Shown piece after piece: positions 11,540-24,000 of a DNA stretch of 64,000 bases. The notes beneath the pieces are model-generated. The model made no database searches. It worked only from the letters and a program-made list of their open reading frames with translations, and was not told the DNA's origin. The position numbers and the translations under genes were made by a program. The stretch's first letter is position 1, and every line of letters starts with the position of its first letter. This stretch comes from Macrotrachela quadricornifera (lineage: Eukaryota > Rotifera > Eurotatoria > Philodinida > Philodinidae), in NCBI GenBank assembly GCA_022393335.1, contig JAJEKB010020756.1:296033-360032 (forward strand), in the 5' to 3' direction.

Positions 11540-13322
11540 CTAAAACAGACAATGCAAGAAAAATTGATATAAAAATTAAAAAATGAAAATATCATGTTTT
11601 CTCATACGAATAGAAAAAGGGAATGCGAAATGTTCAATCGGATAGTACAAGAACTGTATTTCAAATGTATTTATTAAAACAGATAGTTTGCTCAAGAAAA
11701 TGCAATGAAATGAATTTTTCATCAAAGTTATGGAACGGTTTTGATAAAAATATTCGTTTTAGTCAATAGGTTTGAAATATATAAGTTTTAATGTTTGTTT
11801 GATTATTCTGTATATCAATTTTTTTCGTGCTTGTGCTATGAACAGTATGAATTAGTAGTTCCTAAAGTAGAAGTTTTTTAACTAAGAGCAGATCGGCTAT
11901 ATCTCTACCAATTTCAAGTACATAAATCGTCATGTTTGATGGTTTTTATGATCTCAAAAAGATCTCAATACATGCATACCATTTCTTTGTAGACATTACT
12001 TTCTTTGCACATGGCGCTTGTTCAACAAATGTTTTAAGCGATGAAAAAAGTATATGAACTTTTGAACGCAAGATATATGCGATAAAAAAACAATAGGAAT
12101 GAGAGCGAGATATATAGCAACCAATCAGCAACATAGTTCATTTTTTTCTCCTACTCTACATTATTCATTGATATAACAATGAGTCGAAGAGGTCAGTTCA
12201 CGAGTACAATATCGAAAGAAAGAGTAGCCTACACTTAACTATGATAACATAAAGTGAAGAGAATATAGAGAAATATGAACGAAAGACAAATCACTATTGT
12301 TTACGAGAGAATGATCAACTAACAACCCTGCATTATGAATGGCTTTTAAGAAAATAATAGTAATAAAAGACTATCTAAAAGGAAGAAAAACAATTGTATT
12401 TATTCTGTCTTCATTTAGGATGGAAATGCATACTATATTTTTTTCTAAAACAAGATTAGTTTTATTTCTTTCACATATAATCATTTAAAAATACTCCAGC
12501 TTTTATTTCAAATATTTCAAAGTCTTATTCCCTGTATTTAAGTATTAACTTATTTTTTTCGTACACATCCGACTAATTTTTCAGTATTTTTTAATTTATT
12601 TTTACTGAAAAAAATGCTATTCATTTTTAGTTTCTTTTAATATAAAAATAAACTATTATTTTAATTTAGTAGAATCCATTTGAATCATTTTATTTATTTG
12701 TAAGTAAAATAAAATAAATCTTATTTAATATATTTATTATTTATTTTTAATTAATCAAAATTTAATTAACCTACTAGAGACACAATTTCATTCAAAATGA
12801 AATAATATTTAATGCATTGATTGAAAAAACTTTCAAAGTTATTCTAAATTAAACTAATATGATAGAATCATTTATTTATACATAGAGTAAAATAAAATCA
12901 ATTTTATAATAAAACTATTTTATTTATTTTAAAATTAAATAAAAATTGATTTGATGTATTTATTATCTTGCATTTTGAATGAAATAAGAATTATCTTTAG
13001 TTTTAAATTCTATAGTTATTATGGATTAAATTAAAAGCAATGTAATAAAAAATGAGCAACTTCAACTTTTATTTGGAATTGATACCCGAAGTTGACAATT
13101 TCTATTAGAACAGTTGAAATGATACGTTGTGAATAACGAAATACAGGTAGAATGAAATTGAATCGATTTAGATGGCAATTAGAGTTAACAGATTTTTGTC
13201 AACTTCAATTAACTCTCAAGTGAGAAAGAGAAAAAAACTATCAATCATTGAACCAAATGCAAAGAGTTTTAATCTTTAAAGTAAGATCTGGCATATTACG
13301 ACCTTTTCCAATGAAAGTTGAA
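11540..13322. other. AT-rich non-coding DNA, probably intronic
   Basis: No gene is visible. The stretch 12540-13030 is almost pure A/T with repeated TTATTTAT and AAATAAA words. If the exons at 11225-11539 and 18168-18228 belong together, this is intron sequence of that minus-strand gene. Confidence 0.45.
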
Positions 13323-14104
13323 CTACCCAGGTGATTGAATCCGGCCGCCGTTTCCGGGCCGTATACGGCCGTATACGGTGTAAATACGGCGGTTTTACGG
13401 CCGTATATGAGCAAATACGTGCCGTTTCCGTGCCGTATTTTTCTGGAATCCTGGTCGATGGTTTCCGATCGTATTTCTGCCGTACCGGATACGGCATATT
13501 TACGGCACCAATTCGGTGACCGTATGATGCCATAAACGGCCGTATGTATGCCGTAAACGACCATACTTGTGCCGTAAACGGCAGTTAATGCACCGTTTTT
13601 CTTGCCGTATACGGCAGGACAAAGTATACTTCATCCTACAGTATATCCGGTCATCTTAAATGACTGTATAAACCCACCCAGGTCTATCAAAACGGTGTTG
13701 TTTTTCGGACCAACAACGAACCGTAAAAGTGGTCAAAACGGGGTCTATACGGCAGTACGTTGGATAGATTCGGGCCGATCTCGGTTCGTATCTCCTGGCG
13801 CAGAAATACGCACCGTATCGTAACCGTATGGTAAACGTACCGTATTTGGTCGTTTTCTCCCCGTTTACGGCTAAAATTCGAATCGTAAGGTATTATTCTT
13901 GTGTGATTGTATTTTAAGATTGTACAAGATCTTCTATCACTGATACAAGCTTCTATAGGGTTCCAATAAAGTTTTTTATCGCTCTGTTCTAATTCCTAAC
14001 CTTTTTCTTTCCCTAACTAGCGGTTCGTCATCATTCTCTCGTTTTCCATCACATTTCACAAAGCATCACCACAGTTGTGCACCTTATGTATACTTACCAT
14101 TTTG

Positions 14105-15215
14105 ACAATGTTAGGGAAAACACATCTAAATAAAAAAAATAAAAATTTAATATATAAAATTTATACTTACATGTGCTAAGCTATTATTGAAATATCTAAA
14201 TAAAAATAAAAATTTTATATATTCAATTCATACTTGTCTATTCGACGATAAAATTGAAATATCTAAAAAGTAAATATAAACTTTATATACAAAGTTCTAG
14301 TTGCGTACTCGATGATATTATTCAAATATTTAAATAAAAAAATAAACGCTTAATTTTTAATATCCACACTTATCTACATTACAGTATTATTGAAATACCT
14401 AAATGAAAAAATAAGAATTCTATATATTAGAATAATACTTGCTTAGTCAAAATTTTGATTGAAATGTCTAAACGAAAAAACATAAACTTCATATATATAA
14501 AATTCATACCTTCTTGACAATATCATTGTAGCATCTAAATAAAAAGAATTATATATAAAATTTATACTTGCTTATTCGAGGGGATTATTAATAGATCTAA
14601 AAACATAAGAATTTAATATATATAAAATTCAGTTACATTTTCGATGATAAAATTGAAACTATTTAAATAAAAAAATATAAGCTTTTTCATATATAAATTA
14701 CATACTTGCCTATTGAACGGTTTTATTGAATTATCTAAAAGATAATAATTTAATATATAAAATTAATGCTAAGTTTTTTGGCAATATTACCAAAATATTT
14801 AAGAAAGAAAAGGAAGAATTTTATATACAAAACTCATACTTATCTATTCGACGCAATATAAATTAAAAAAATAAAAATTTATATCTTTAAGATTTACGCT
14901 CGCCTAGTTAATGATATTGCTAAAATATTGAAATGAAAAAAAAACGAATTATGTCAATAAAATACATACTTGTCTATTGAACGATATAGTTCAAATATCT
15001 AAATAGAGAAGAATAAAAATTAAAGTATTAAATGTATAATATTCATACTTACCTATTTAATAATCTTATTGAATTATCTAAATACAGAAAAGTATATAAA
15101 GTTTATATATATATATATACATGATTCATACGTTTTCAACGATATCGTTGTAATATCTAAATAAAAACTAGGAATTTAATTTGCAAGATTGATATTTATC
15201 TTGTTGACTATATGT
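14105..15215. repeat. degenerate ~68-bp satellite array
   Basis: About 15 diverged units, each with the sequence of landmarks ATCTAAATAAAAA, TTATATATAAAATTCATACTTG, then CTATTCGACGATATTATTGAA. Spacing of the CATACTTG landmark is mostly 56-83 bp (for example near 14165, 14231, 14367, 14439, 14567, 14704, 14838, 14967, 15045). It lies entirely between the two palindromic arms of the 3.1-kb element. Confidence 0.7.
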
Positions 15216-15963
15216 TTGAAGTATCTAAATACGAAGATAATAAAAAATATGTATATAAACTGCTTTCTGGGAATCGGCAAGGATGTGCAATTATCTATAT
15301 AAAAAGCACGATAATACACTAAGTTTGCATTTATATGCCTGTTTATCTTTACTGAATTATACTGCGGAAGAAAAGTTTTTATGACTGATAATTATTATTT
15401 ACGATGTTGTTCATTTCGATGAAAGCAAAAAATCTGTTATTCATATTACTATTGTTGTCACAGGTAACTATGCTGCTGTGACTAGTGAATCAATTTAGCG
15501 AGTATGAGTATTAGCGTAAAAGGTATATACGAAATTTTTCTCCTATTCGTAAAGTTGGATAATTGAAATTAAAATGTTTTGAATAGTTTAGACGTTTTGA
15601 ATGCAGAAAAGTAATGTGGTCCAAATATTGGTTTGATGAAAAAGGCTTTAGTTGTGTATGACCAGATACGATCTTGCAAGATTCTAATCATCAAATTTTA
15701 TAAGAATCTTGCATTGAGAATCTTGTTAGATCCACTTTAGCATCTTATAATAAGATACATATTAAAAACGGCTAAAAACGCCATGTAAACGGTGTTTCGT
15801 TACGGTGTCGTAAATAGTGTACGATAACGGTCAGTAAAACGTTCCGTAATGTATCCGTATATGTGTGCTTAACTGATAGTCGTCATTAAAAATGGTCGGA
15901 CCACCGTAAACATGCCGTTTTTTACCGGTTTGCCGCCATTTACGGACCGTTAATATAGACCTG

Positions 15964-16203
15964 GGCAGGTCTATCGATACAACTGTAGTAATGGGTACAG
16001 AAATATGGACCGTCACTCCATTAAAATAGTTCCGTATACGGCTGTACTGTCACAGTATACGGCCCTGTGCTAACGTTCCGATTAATACAGGGCCGAATAC
16101 TGTGACAGTACGGCAGTATACGGATATATTTTCATGGAGTGACGATCCGTATTTCTGTGTCCATTATTCCGGTATATGATGGACCGTATCAATAGACCTG
16201 GGT
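15964..16203. repeat. ~240-bp imperfect palindrome inside the right arm
   Basis: The left half, starting GGCAGGTCTATCGATAC, pairs with a right half ending GTATCAATAGACCTGGG. The halves share GTACTGTCACAGTAT and GGCCCTGT, meeting at a short unpaired centre near 16070-16085. Identity between arms is high by eye (roughly 85%). It could be a separate miniature element nested in the larger one. Confidence 0.65.
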
Positions 16204-16450
16204 ATAGATTTAACGTATTTTTTCGATACGGTGCAAATACGACGTGGATACGGCCCAAGTACGGCCTGGATACGGTGCCCGGATAGATCCATTTATGTAG
16301 TACCGTAAACGGTTGCCGTATACGGCACGGAACTGTACCGTAACGAAACGTAATACGGTGTACCGTATACGGCTACCGTGTCCAGGCCGGAAAGTGCCGT
16401 ATTTTATGCGTTTACGGCCGTTTCCGCGCCGTATTATTCCACCTGGGTAG

Positions 16451-17675
16451 AAGTTTCCAAAAAAAAAACTGAAGTTATATTCGGATTAAGGTTAGAACAA
16501 TAAAGATGAAGTTAAAGTCGCACATACTCAAAGTTGTCTATTTTTAAGTTTACTATACTTATTTTATTTCAATTAAAAAAAATCTACCAAGATTGTCTAT
16601 TTACAATTAAACTAAAACAATATCAATTTACCAGCATTTTTTCATTCATTTTATATTATTATAAAAAGTAGATTTAGTTTTTATAGAATTAATTTATCTG
16701 AATTAATTCGATTAAAATTAATGCAACAGAATTATTTATTTGTAATTGAAATAAAAACGAAATAAATGTAACTTCATCATGTTATTTATTTTATATTAAA
16801 TTACAAAAAAGTTAATTTGATAGAATTACAGAATCAAGTCATTTTAATAGAAATATTTTATTTATTTTAATGTAAGCCTTTTATCTTATTTTTTTTAATT
16901 TTATTTCAGTTACAATAAAATTAATCCAACAAATTAATCCGTTTAAAATTAAAATAAAATCAAATTAAAATAATTTAATGCTATGATTTAATATAATTTA
17001 GTTTTATATTAAAAACAATTAAATAGGAGTATTTATTTCTAATTGAACTAAAAAAAGACTAATAAATTATGATCATTTTATTTGTTTTAAATACAATGCA
17101 AAATTAATTTATTATGAGTATTTCATTTATTTCACATCAACACACAGAGACATTTATTTAATTTATTATAATTAAAATTCGATATTATTTTTCACAATAT
17201 GATTCATTTAGATAGGTTCAATTTTATATTTGGCTTTTTATGCTATATTATTGTAGTGAATTAAACGAAAAAAATATACGCAATATCAGCAAAATGAATT
17301 GATTTTTTTAGAAGATTATTTATTTATACCAAATATTATTTGTTATGAAAATAATATACATTTTGTATCGTTTTTCTAATAATAAATATGACCTTGGATG
17401 AAAGTCGAGATGACTAATTGAAAAACGACATAAAACATATTGGATTTTAATAAATCGATGTTATAAATCAGAAGATGAAATTTTTTTTTCAAAACTTTAT
17501 TCCACTCTCTCTATCGTGCAATGATCTATCATCTACACACCTAATTCTAAAAATAAGATAAAAGTCGCTCGATTTTATTACACTGACCTGTCTCATTGGA
17601 AATTACGCGCAATTTAGTTACACTATTTTCTGTTTACTTAAAAATAAATACTAATACTTTCGATTTTTTTTGCTA
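16451..17675. other. gene-free, extremely AT-rich
   Basis: Tracts of TTTAATT/AAATTAA and TTATTTAT with no open frame of note and no clear repeat family. Confidence 0.5.
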
Positions 17676-18132
17676 TTCCGCAGTATATAAGTCTTTTTTT
17701 AAATTTATATTACTTAAGAATTTTTTTTTTCTTATTACTATTTTATACTCTATCTTTAATTATTAATTCATCTAAGGACGTTTCGAAAGTATCAGCTTTC
17801 TTCTTCAGGTTTTTTTCAATGAATCAAATGAGAATTTTTATATATTTATTCTTTTTTTCTCTGATGATACTGGTACAAAAGAAGAAAGAAGATGATAATG
17901 CTGAGCGAGATTAGTCTAAGTTCATCTTCTTTCGTATCAATATCATTAAAAGAAAAAATAACAAATATAGAAAAATTGTCATTTTATTCATTAAAAAAAA
18001 CTAACGAAGAAAGCTGATGCTCCTGAAAATGTTTGTAAATAAATTAATAATTAAAATTAAAATATAAAATAACAATAAGAAAAAAATTTTCATATAATAT
18101 AATCAAAGAACTATACTAATATACATTGCGGA
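17676..18132. repeat. ~460-bp foldback (MITE-like) element
   Basis: The left arm begins CCGCAGTATATAAG (17679) and the right arm ends with ATACATTGCGG (18121-18131). Internally, ATCAGCTTTCTTCTTCAGG (about 17790-17808) pairs with CGAAGAAAGCTGATGCTCCTG (about 18005-18025). The arms also share ATTAATTCATC/ATAAATTAATAAT-type AT tracts. The centre is near 17905-17920. No coding capacity. It abuts the putative exon at 18168-18228. Confidence 0.65.
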
Positions 18133-18167
18133 AAAGGAAACAGAAAAACGTATTTAGTTACACTTAC

Positions 18168-18228
18168 TTGTTCATTGAGTTGATCGGAGGATTTACTTCG
18201 ACGATTAAACCGAGATCGTTCAATAAGC
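18168..18228 (-). CDS. candidate internal exon of the coiled-coil gene
   Basis: The minus strand shows GAATTTTCAG as acceptor, then 61 bases, then GTAAGTG as a strong donor (complement of 18161-18167). The only open frame gives 20 residues, LIERSRFNRRSKSSDQLNEQ, ending on a whole codon. This matches the phase-0 start of the exon at 11539, so the two can join in frame. Joining them implies a ~6.6-kb intron, unusually long here, holding the 3.1-kb element and the foldback. No further upstream exon could be settled. The splice sites are good but the exon is short, so confidence is modest. Confidence 0.4.
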
Positions 18229-18292
18229 CTGAAAATTCCCTAAATATGTCAAATCATAAAGATTGATCTATGATAAGTATTGTACAATAAAG

Positions 18293-18475
18293 AAAATACC
18301 CTTCGCTTCGCCGGAGGCGAGAGAAAACGACTGGGTCAGGCCGGTAATGCGGGAGGAGGATTTGAATGAAAATCAGGATCAGGATGACGACGGGAGCGAG
18401 CAATTAATTGCACGCCAAGTCCTGAAACCAATGATGTACGATCAGAATCGATGTCATGCTAGTGATTGTTAGACG
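18293..18475 (+). other. GC-rich coding-like patch, strand uncertain
   Basis: About 180 bases markedly richer in G/C than the surroundings. The plus strand stays open to TAG at 18470-18472 and reads like protein (FASPEARENDWVRPVMREED, then an acidic Asp/Gln-rich run). On the minus strand two frames are also partly open, one Pro-rich, one hydrophobic, but both meet stops. It could be an orphan exon of the minus-strand coiled-coil gene, a fragment of a captured gene or part of a transposon. Confidence 0.35.
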
Positions 18476-21400
18476 AGTTTTGCATATCTAAAAAAGATAA
18501 ATTAGATTAAAAACAGAATCAGTAGTTTCGAAATAAAAAAGCATTATGATGTAAAACAGTCAATGATACTGATAATTAGAAAAAAGAATTCTTATTTATC
18601 TAAAAATACAAACATGATTAATGTAGAACAAAATAAACAAATATCAATTGAAATGAATAAAATCAAGCAAAGAGTAAATAAACGTATATCTAGAATTTAT
18701 TTATTTATTCGTTCCTCCATTATGAAATCATTTTATGGAAATATATATAGTAAATTTCATTTGTCTATCTTTATGTACCAATCCTACATAACCTTCAATA
18801 ATCATTTATTTTCGATAAATAATTGATCGTAAAAAGATAAGCTCAAATGTGTCTTGGTATTATTTAAAATAATCATAAACACGTGTTTAGTGTAAATGTA
18901 AATAATAAGTATGCGATTTTAAAATAAGAATTATTTCAAAAGACATTCGAAAAATTCGGATCAATGTTATATGGAATTTTATTTGAGAAAAACGGATTAA
19001 ATCTATTATTTATTAAAATAATCATTTTTGTTCTTGAACTTCTACTTTCAAAAATGATCACATCAATAAAAAAAGCGAATAGTTATTAATAATAAAACAA
19101 TACTCTTTAAATTTTTCTTTTCAATACGATTAGTTTTCGTTTGAAATAAAGTCCAATATAAATTATTTAATTTTTCCAACTTCATAAATATTTTAAAATA
19201 TATTTAAGTTTTAACTTAATATTTATACGGTAATAAGTCAATTTATTTGTTCATGAAAAAGAAATAGTTTATTGAAAATTCTATCAAATCAATTGTTATA
19301 AATTTATTTTAATAAATTCTTCCCAAAAAAATAAACAACTTCATGATTAGCCATTAGTATTGTGTCAAAAAAATCATAAAATAATAATATATGATTATTT
19401 CATATGCGAACAGTTTTGATCAACAAAACTTTGATGTTTTTCCTATGGTACATGAATCATTCTTTCTCGTAGTATCATCTAAGAACGTAACTACAGTTTT
19501 ATTTGAGAAATAAACATTTTCCAGATGTGAATTTATTTTGACTCAATATTATGAAACGTTTTTATCAAATACGCAAATTTAACTTTAAAGTAAAAGATCG
19601 AAATATTTCTTTAAAATACTTTACAAGATTAGACTATTCAGTTTAAATACATTGATGATATTGAAGATTTTCAAGAAATGATATTTATAGCACATTCTGT
19701 ATTATGTATGAGTGCTTCTCGATTTGGAATATATTATTTATTATATTTTATTCTATACTTTTATCTGCAATATTTTTCAGCATAAGCAACTAAAGAGCAT
19801 GTTTATTATCTTATACATATTTAAAAAAACACAAAATAACATAGTATTCACATTCTTTTAAATGAATGTTGAATAGTTAACTAGTCATCATTTATATGAT
19901 CGTAATATAAATATTTGCTCATTTTAATAACTAATCTACAAGTAAATTATTTAATTGCTAGATTTTCAAATTGATTCTATAAAATATTAAATTAGATAAG
20001 TGAAACTTATTACTGATTAATAGACGTTACCAAAATAAAATAAAAAAACTCATATGAGAAGTATGTATCTTATAATTTCAGTATATTAAATCTATTTACA
20101 GTAGTTATGAGTGTCTATAAGTTCTGAGAGCATTAAAAATAAAGATATGAAGATCAAAAGACACTTTTTATTTTATTTGATGAAATGTTTAGGATAGTTT
20201 CTATTATTAATTATAGCAGATTGGATTTTTTTCCAATAAATTATTAAAAGTATTTTTCAACTGTTTTTCTAAAACTATCTTGAAAATTGCATGAACTAAT
20301 CGTGTTTCACATGGCTAGTCAGTTTCAAGGATGTGTTCTAAAATTTATCAAAATTTAGTGTCAAATTGTTTCAGTTGTGTTTCAATACTACTAGTGATAA
20401 TATAGGGATCTATTTTAGATAGATTACTAGCAAGTCATATTATGCTAGCTGGATTAGTGACGATACATCATCAAAAATTATTATTCATAAACACAAGTTT
20501 GAATAAAAGCTTCGTTTTATATATTTTTTAAACTAAATAGTTCTGCTTTTTACGTATAGCATAGATAAAAGCGAGACTGAAAATCACAAGTAGTATATTG
20601 AAAATTGTTTGAAAGCTTTTATAGATGAAATATGTAAATGAATTAAGACATTAAACTCAAAATGTACAACATTGCTTGATAATCACTGTTAACTTCACAC
20701 TCATCTAATATTATTACTTATTTGCTAGAAAAAGGTATCTTAATCTAGTATCACATATGGCATATTCAGAAGACCTAATATTACACAATCCTTGGTTAAG
20801 TAATTCTATCGGATGAAATTTAACTGATTAAATATAACTTGCCCATGTGATTTCCAAGATAGTTACAGTAAAATCATTCTCTGAAACAACATATTATTTA
20901 TCTTTTCAAATAAAGGTACTTATTGTGTCTGAAATATTATTGAAGTTCTTATTCGATTATAGAGTGTATAATACTAAAAATGATGAAATTGTCATTCTCA
21001 TCACGTTTATTTAGATATGATGGAAATCAATTAAATGAAACATTCATAATAAGATCAAGTACAAATAATTTAAATTCGTCGAATACAATCAATCCAATAC
21101 TGATGCGAGAAAATTATGTTTGGATTTTCAATAGTATTGCGTCATACAATGAATCAAATCATGGATTATTACACTATTGACAAAAATATCTTTCAATTGA
21201 ATAATGTAATTTCATCGTTTTTATTTTTAAGAAAACTAAACTTGACTTTTTTTTTATTACAATTTTTCATTTAGGATTTCATTTTAATGTTCATAGTTTT
21301 ATTAGAATGAATCATGTATTTTTCAATATATCACCAAAAAAGAATATTCTTCTTTTTGCCTATTCTAAAATTAATATAATATAGCATTATACTATTTTTA

Positions 21401-24000
21401 TCTGTCCTATAAGTACTATCTCGGGCTCATACATAATATTAAATAATTATAAAAGAATTTGGCATGTTATTTATTTTTCTGATTTATATATTTATAATCC
21501 ATCTGGTATCTGAATACCCATTTCATATATCACTCCCATGACAGACAAAAATATAATATTCTTCTTCTTCTTAACTGTGTACTTCTATTAGCATCAGTTA
21601 ATACAAAAAATATTCTTCAATATAGTTCTCAAATTTATTCTTAACAAATCAATTATATTATATTGAACCTAAGATCTTATAATTAAATGTTATTCGCACA
21701 TATATCAGATGTACTAAAATATTTTCAACATAGATTGTTGTGCATATATATTTCTAATAATTGTTTTTGAATGAAAGACATATCACGGATTTCTTTACAA
21801 TAATTATAGGCAAAAATTCTTTTGACTTATTTGAAATTTAAACGAAAAATATCTATGAAAAATTGCTATGTTTCAAAATGTCGGAAATGACAAAAATGTT
21901 TATAATAATATCTATCACATATTTTTCTCTACACAGAACCGTCACATAGAAACTTGATTTTTTTTTTTCTTGAAAGATATGTCGTTAATCTCTCCATAAT
22001 TATCAGAGAAAAGGAATATCTTGATTTAAGATAATCTATTTATATAAAGATCTGGAAAAAAAAGATGTATGATATGCTCTATTTCTTTATTATAACAACC
22101 AAACAATCTAGAAATGATTGATTCACAAAGAAAATTAAGTTTATTATACAAAGCCCATTGTTAAATATATTGATATAATCAAATTGAGCCTATTGATGCT
22201 CAAGAATTAACAAAAAGTAAGCAAAAAAAGCGATTGATCGTTTCAACAAAGAAACAATTAAATTCATAAGAATACAAATCAATAGCGAACGATATATCCT
22301 TTTTTTTTTCAAGCCTTTCAAAATCAATTATTTTGTGTCAATATGACCCGATTTTTTTTATTATTATTATAAAAAGAAGTCAAGTATTCATAACGTTAGT
22401 ATGCAAAATAAAAAAAAAATAAATATTATAACAAACATTTTTATTCCTTTATAATAGAAAAGTAACAATGTTTTTCCAAAAAATTTTCTTACAGTTCAAC
22501 AGTATATATAGAGTATATATACACAAGAGAAATATTTTATTACATTCAATATACGCAATACTAGGTTAATGGAATGTTTTTAACACATATTGCAAAATTG
22601 TTAAATAAAAGGAAATAGAATCCAGGTGAATAACTAGTTTTAGATTAAAATTATATTTTTTTTTTAACATGCTCATATTTTGTGACGCAAATCTACTATC
22701 AATAATAAAATTATGCTTAATATTTATAAAAAAAAAAGACAACTAATAAAATATCATTATTAATGAACATTTTCATAAAATATTTACTACTAACATGATA
22801 ACATATTTATTTAAATATTAGTCATTATTATTATTTCTCCTTAAAATCTGTCAATATTGAGTCACTATCACAAGTTAACATTGATTTTTATTTTTATATT
22901 AGAAATTATTTCTTTAACTATCATAGTCATGTATCTCGATGGAAATTATATTGAAGAATAAAGGTTAAGAGTATAAAAATTTTCAAAATAAAATCTTTAA
23001 GATGAGAATAAATCTTTTTTTTCTTTTTTTCGTGATCAATAAATATTAATGCTACTCGTAATCTTGATACGTACTTAATATAATTTCCGGTAAAACAGTG
23101 CATCATATGTTACGAAGTATACTAATATTTTCGTCAGTACTAAAGGAAAAAAAACGAAATTTTGATTTTAATTAAAATAAGATGTAGCTATCTGTTAGTT
23201 TTTTTTATTAGTTAAAATACAGAAAAAAAAAATAATTTTATTGTCAATAAAATTATTATATATTATAATATTTTTAAAATAAAAGGGTTTAGTTGAGTGC
23301 AAAATTCCGTAAGTAATGTAATTTTTAATCACGTCACTATTCACAAAATAATACTTCATATATTGATTATAAAAGAGCAAATAGAAGACAATCTTTTATC
23401 TAAGCACAAATGATGACATGTCATGAAAGATTTAAAATCATTTAGAAATTTTTCTTTTTTTAATTCTAGTTGGAGAAATTTTTTTATTTAATATAAATCA
23501 AAGCAGCTGTTTTTCATTCTCATAAAGTATAAATGTAACCTTGAGTATGACTATCTTCTTTTCGTAATAACTATCGATGGATTATTATTCAAGGTTTGAT
23601 ACTGGTTTTTTTATTCAATGTTGATATTAAGTAAAGTTCTTTTTTCTTTATTTAATATAAATATTATTATAATGATAAAATTTTTTCTAGAGAAAAATAA
23701 ATGTATATATATATATATATATTTTTAATTAAATCTCTAGAGAGATATGTCAAAATATCAGAATATTGATGAATAATATTGTATTTTGGTGCGTCTTATT
23801 TGAGAAAAGAGGAAAAATCAATGAGTCGGAAAGATAGTTTCATTTTTTTCTTGATATAAAAATATAGAAAGATTGAGTTGTTCTATTAGAATATTATTCT
23901 TTAGTGTGTTCGTCAACTACAATCTCTTTGGTAGCATAATCAAGTTTTTCTCTATCATTTTTTTTTCCATTCTATACTTTGACATCTTCGCTCGTTTGTC
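18476..24000. other. gene-poor AT-rich stretch
   Basis: There are no recognisable genes in 5.5 kb. An open frame at 20980-21180 (66 residues, Ser/Asn-rich) follows a possible acceptor at about 20961 and has gene-like composition, but no partner exon was found; I do not call it. Other frames (18563-18826, 23195-23380 minus) are chance. A (TA)n microsatellite lies at about 23703-23721. Confidence 0.5.

Larger units (their letters stand above)
13323..16450. mobile_element. 3.1-kb inverted-repeat element built from CCGTATACGG palindromes
   Basis: The left end CTACCCAGGTG (13323-13333) and the right end CACCTGGGTAG (16440-16450) are exact complements. Both are followed inward by arms of about 0.55-0.7 kb made of variants of CCGTATACGG, GCCGTTTCCG and TACGGCCGTA. 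The centre is an AT-rich ~68-bp satellite. GAA immediately precedes the left end and overlaps the right end, so a 3-bp duplication is possible but not certain. Open frames inside (13241-13823, 15831-16016) are artefacts of the palindromic repeats. No transposase is encoded. Internal ACCCAGGTCTAT-type strings near 13677, 15964 and 16196 repeat the terminus and suggest nested or composite copies. The superfamily is not recognised. Confidence 0.7.

Noticed and set aside
13241..13823. Several overlapping frames on both strands
   Set aside because: They are reading frames through CCGTATACGG palindromes of a mobile element, not genes.
18168..18475. Joining the GC-rich patch to the minus-strand exon as one more upstream exon
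   Set aside because: A hydrophobic minus-strand frame could be phased to fit, but it is closed upstream by a stop with no acceptor between; the plus-strand reading is equally good.
20980..21180. 66-residue Ser/Asn-rich frame
   Set aside because: Gene-like composition but no partner exon, domain or signal.
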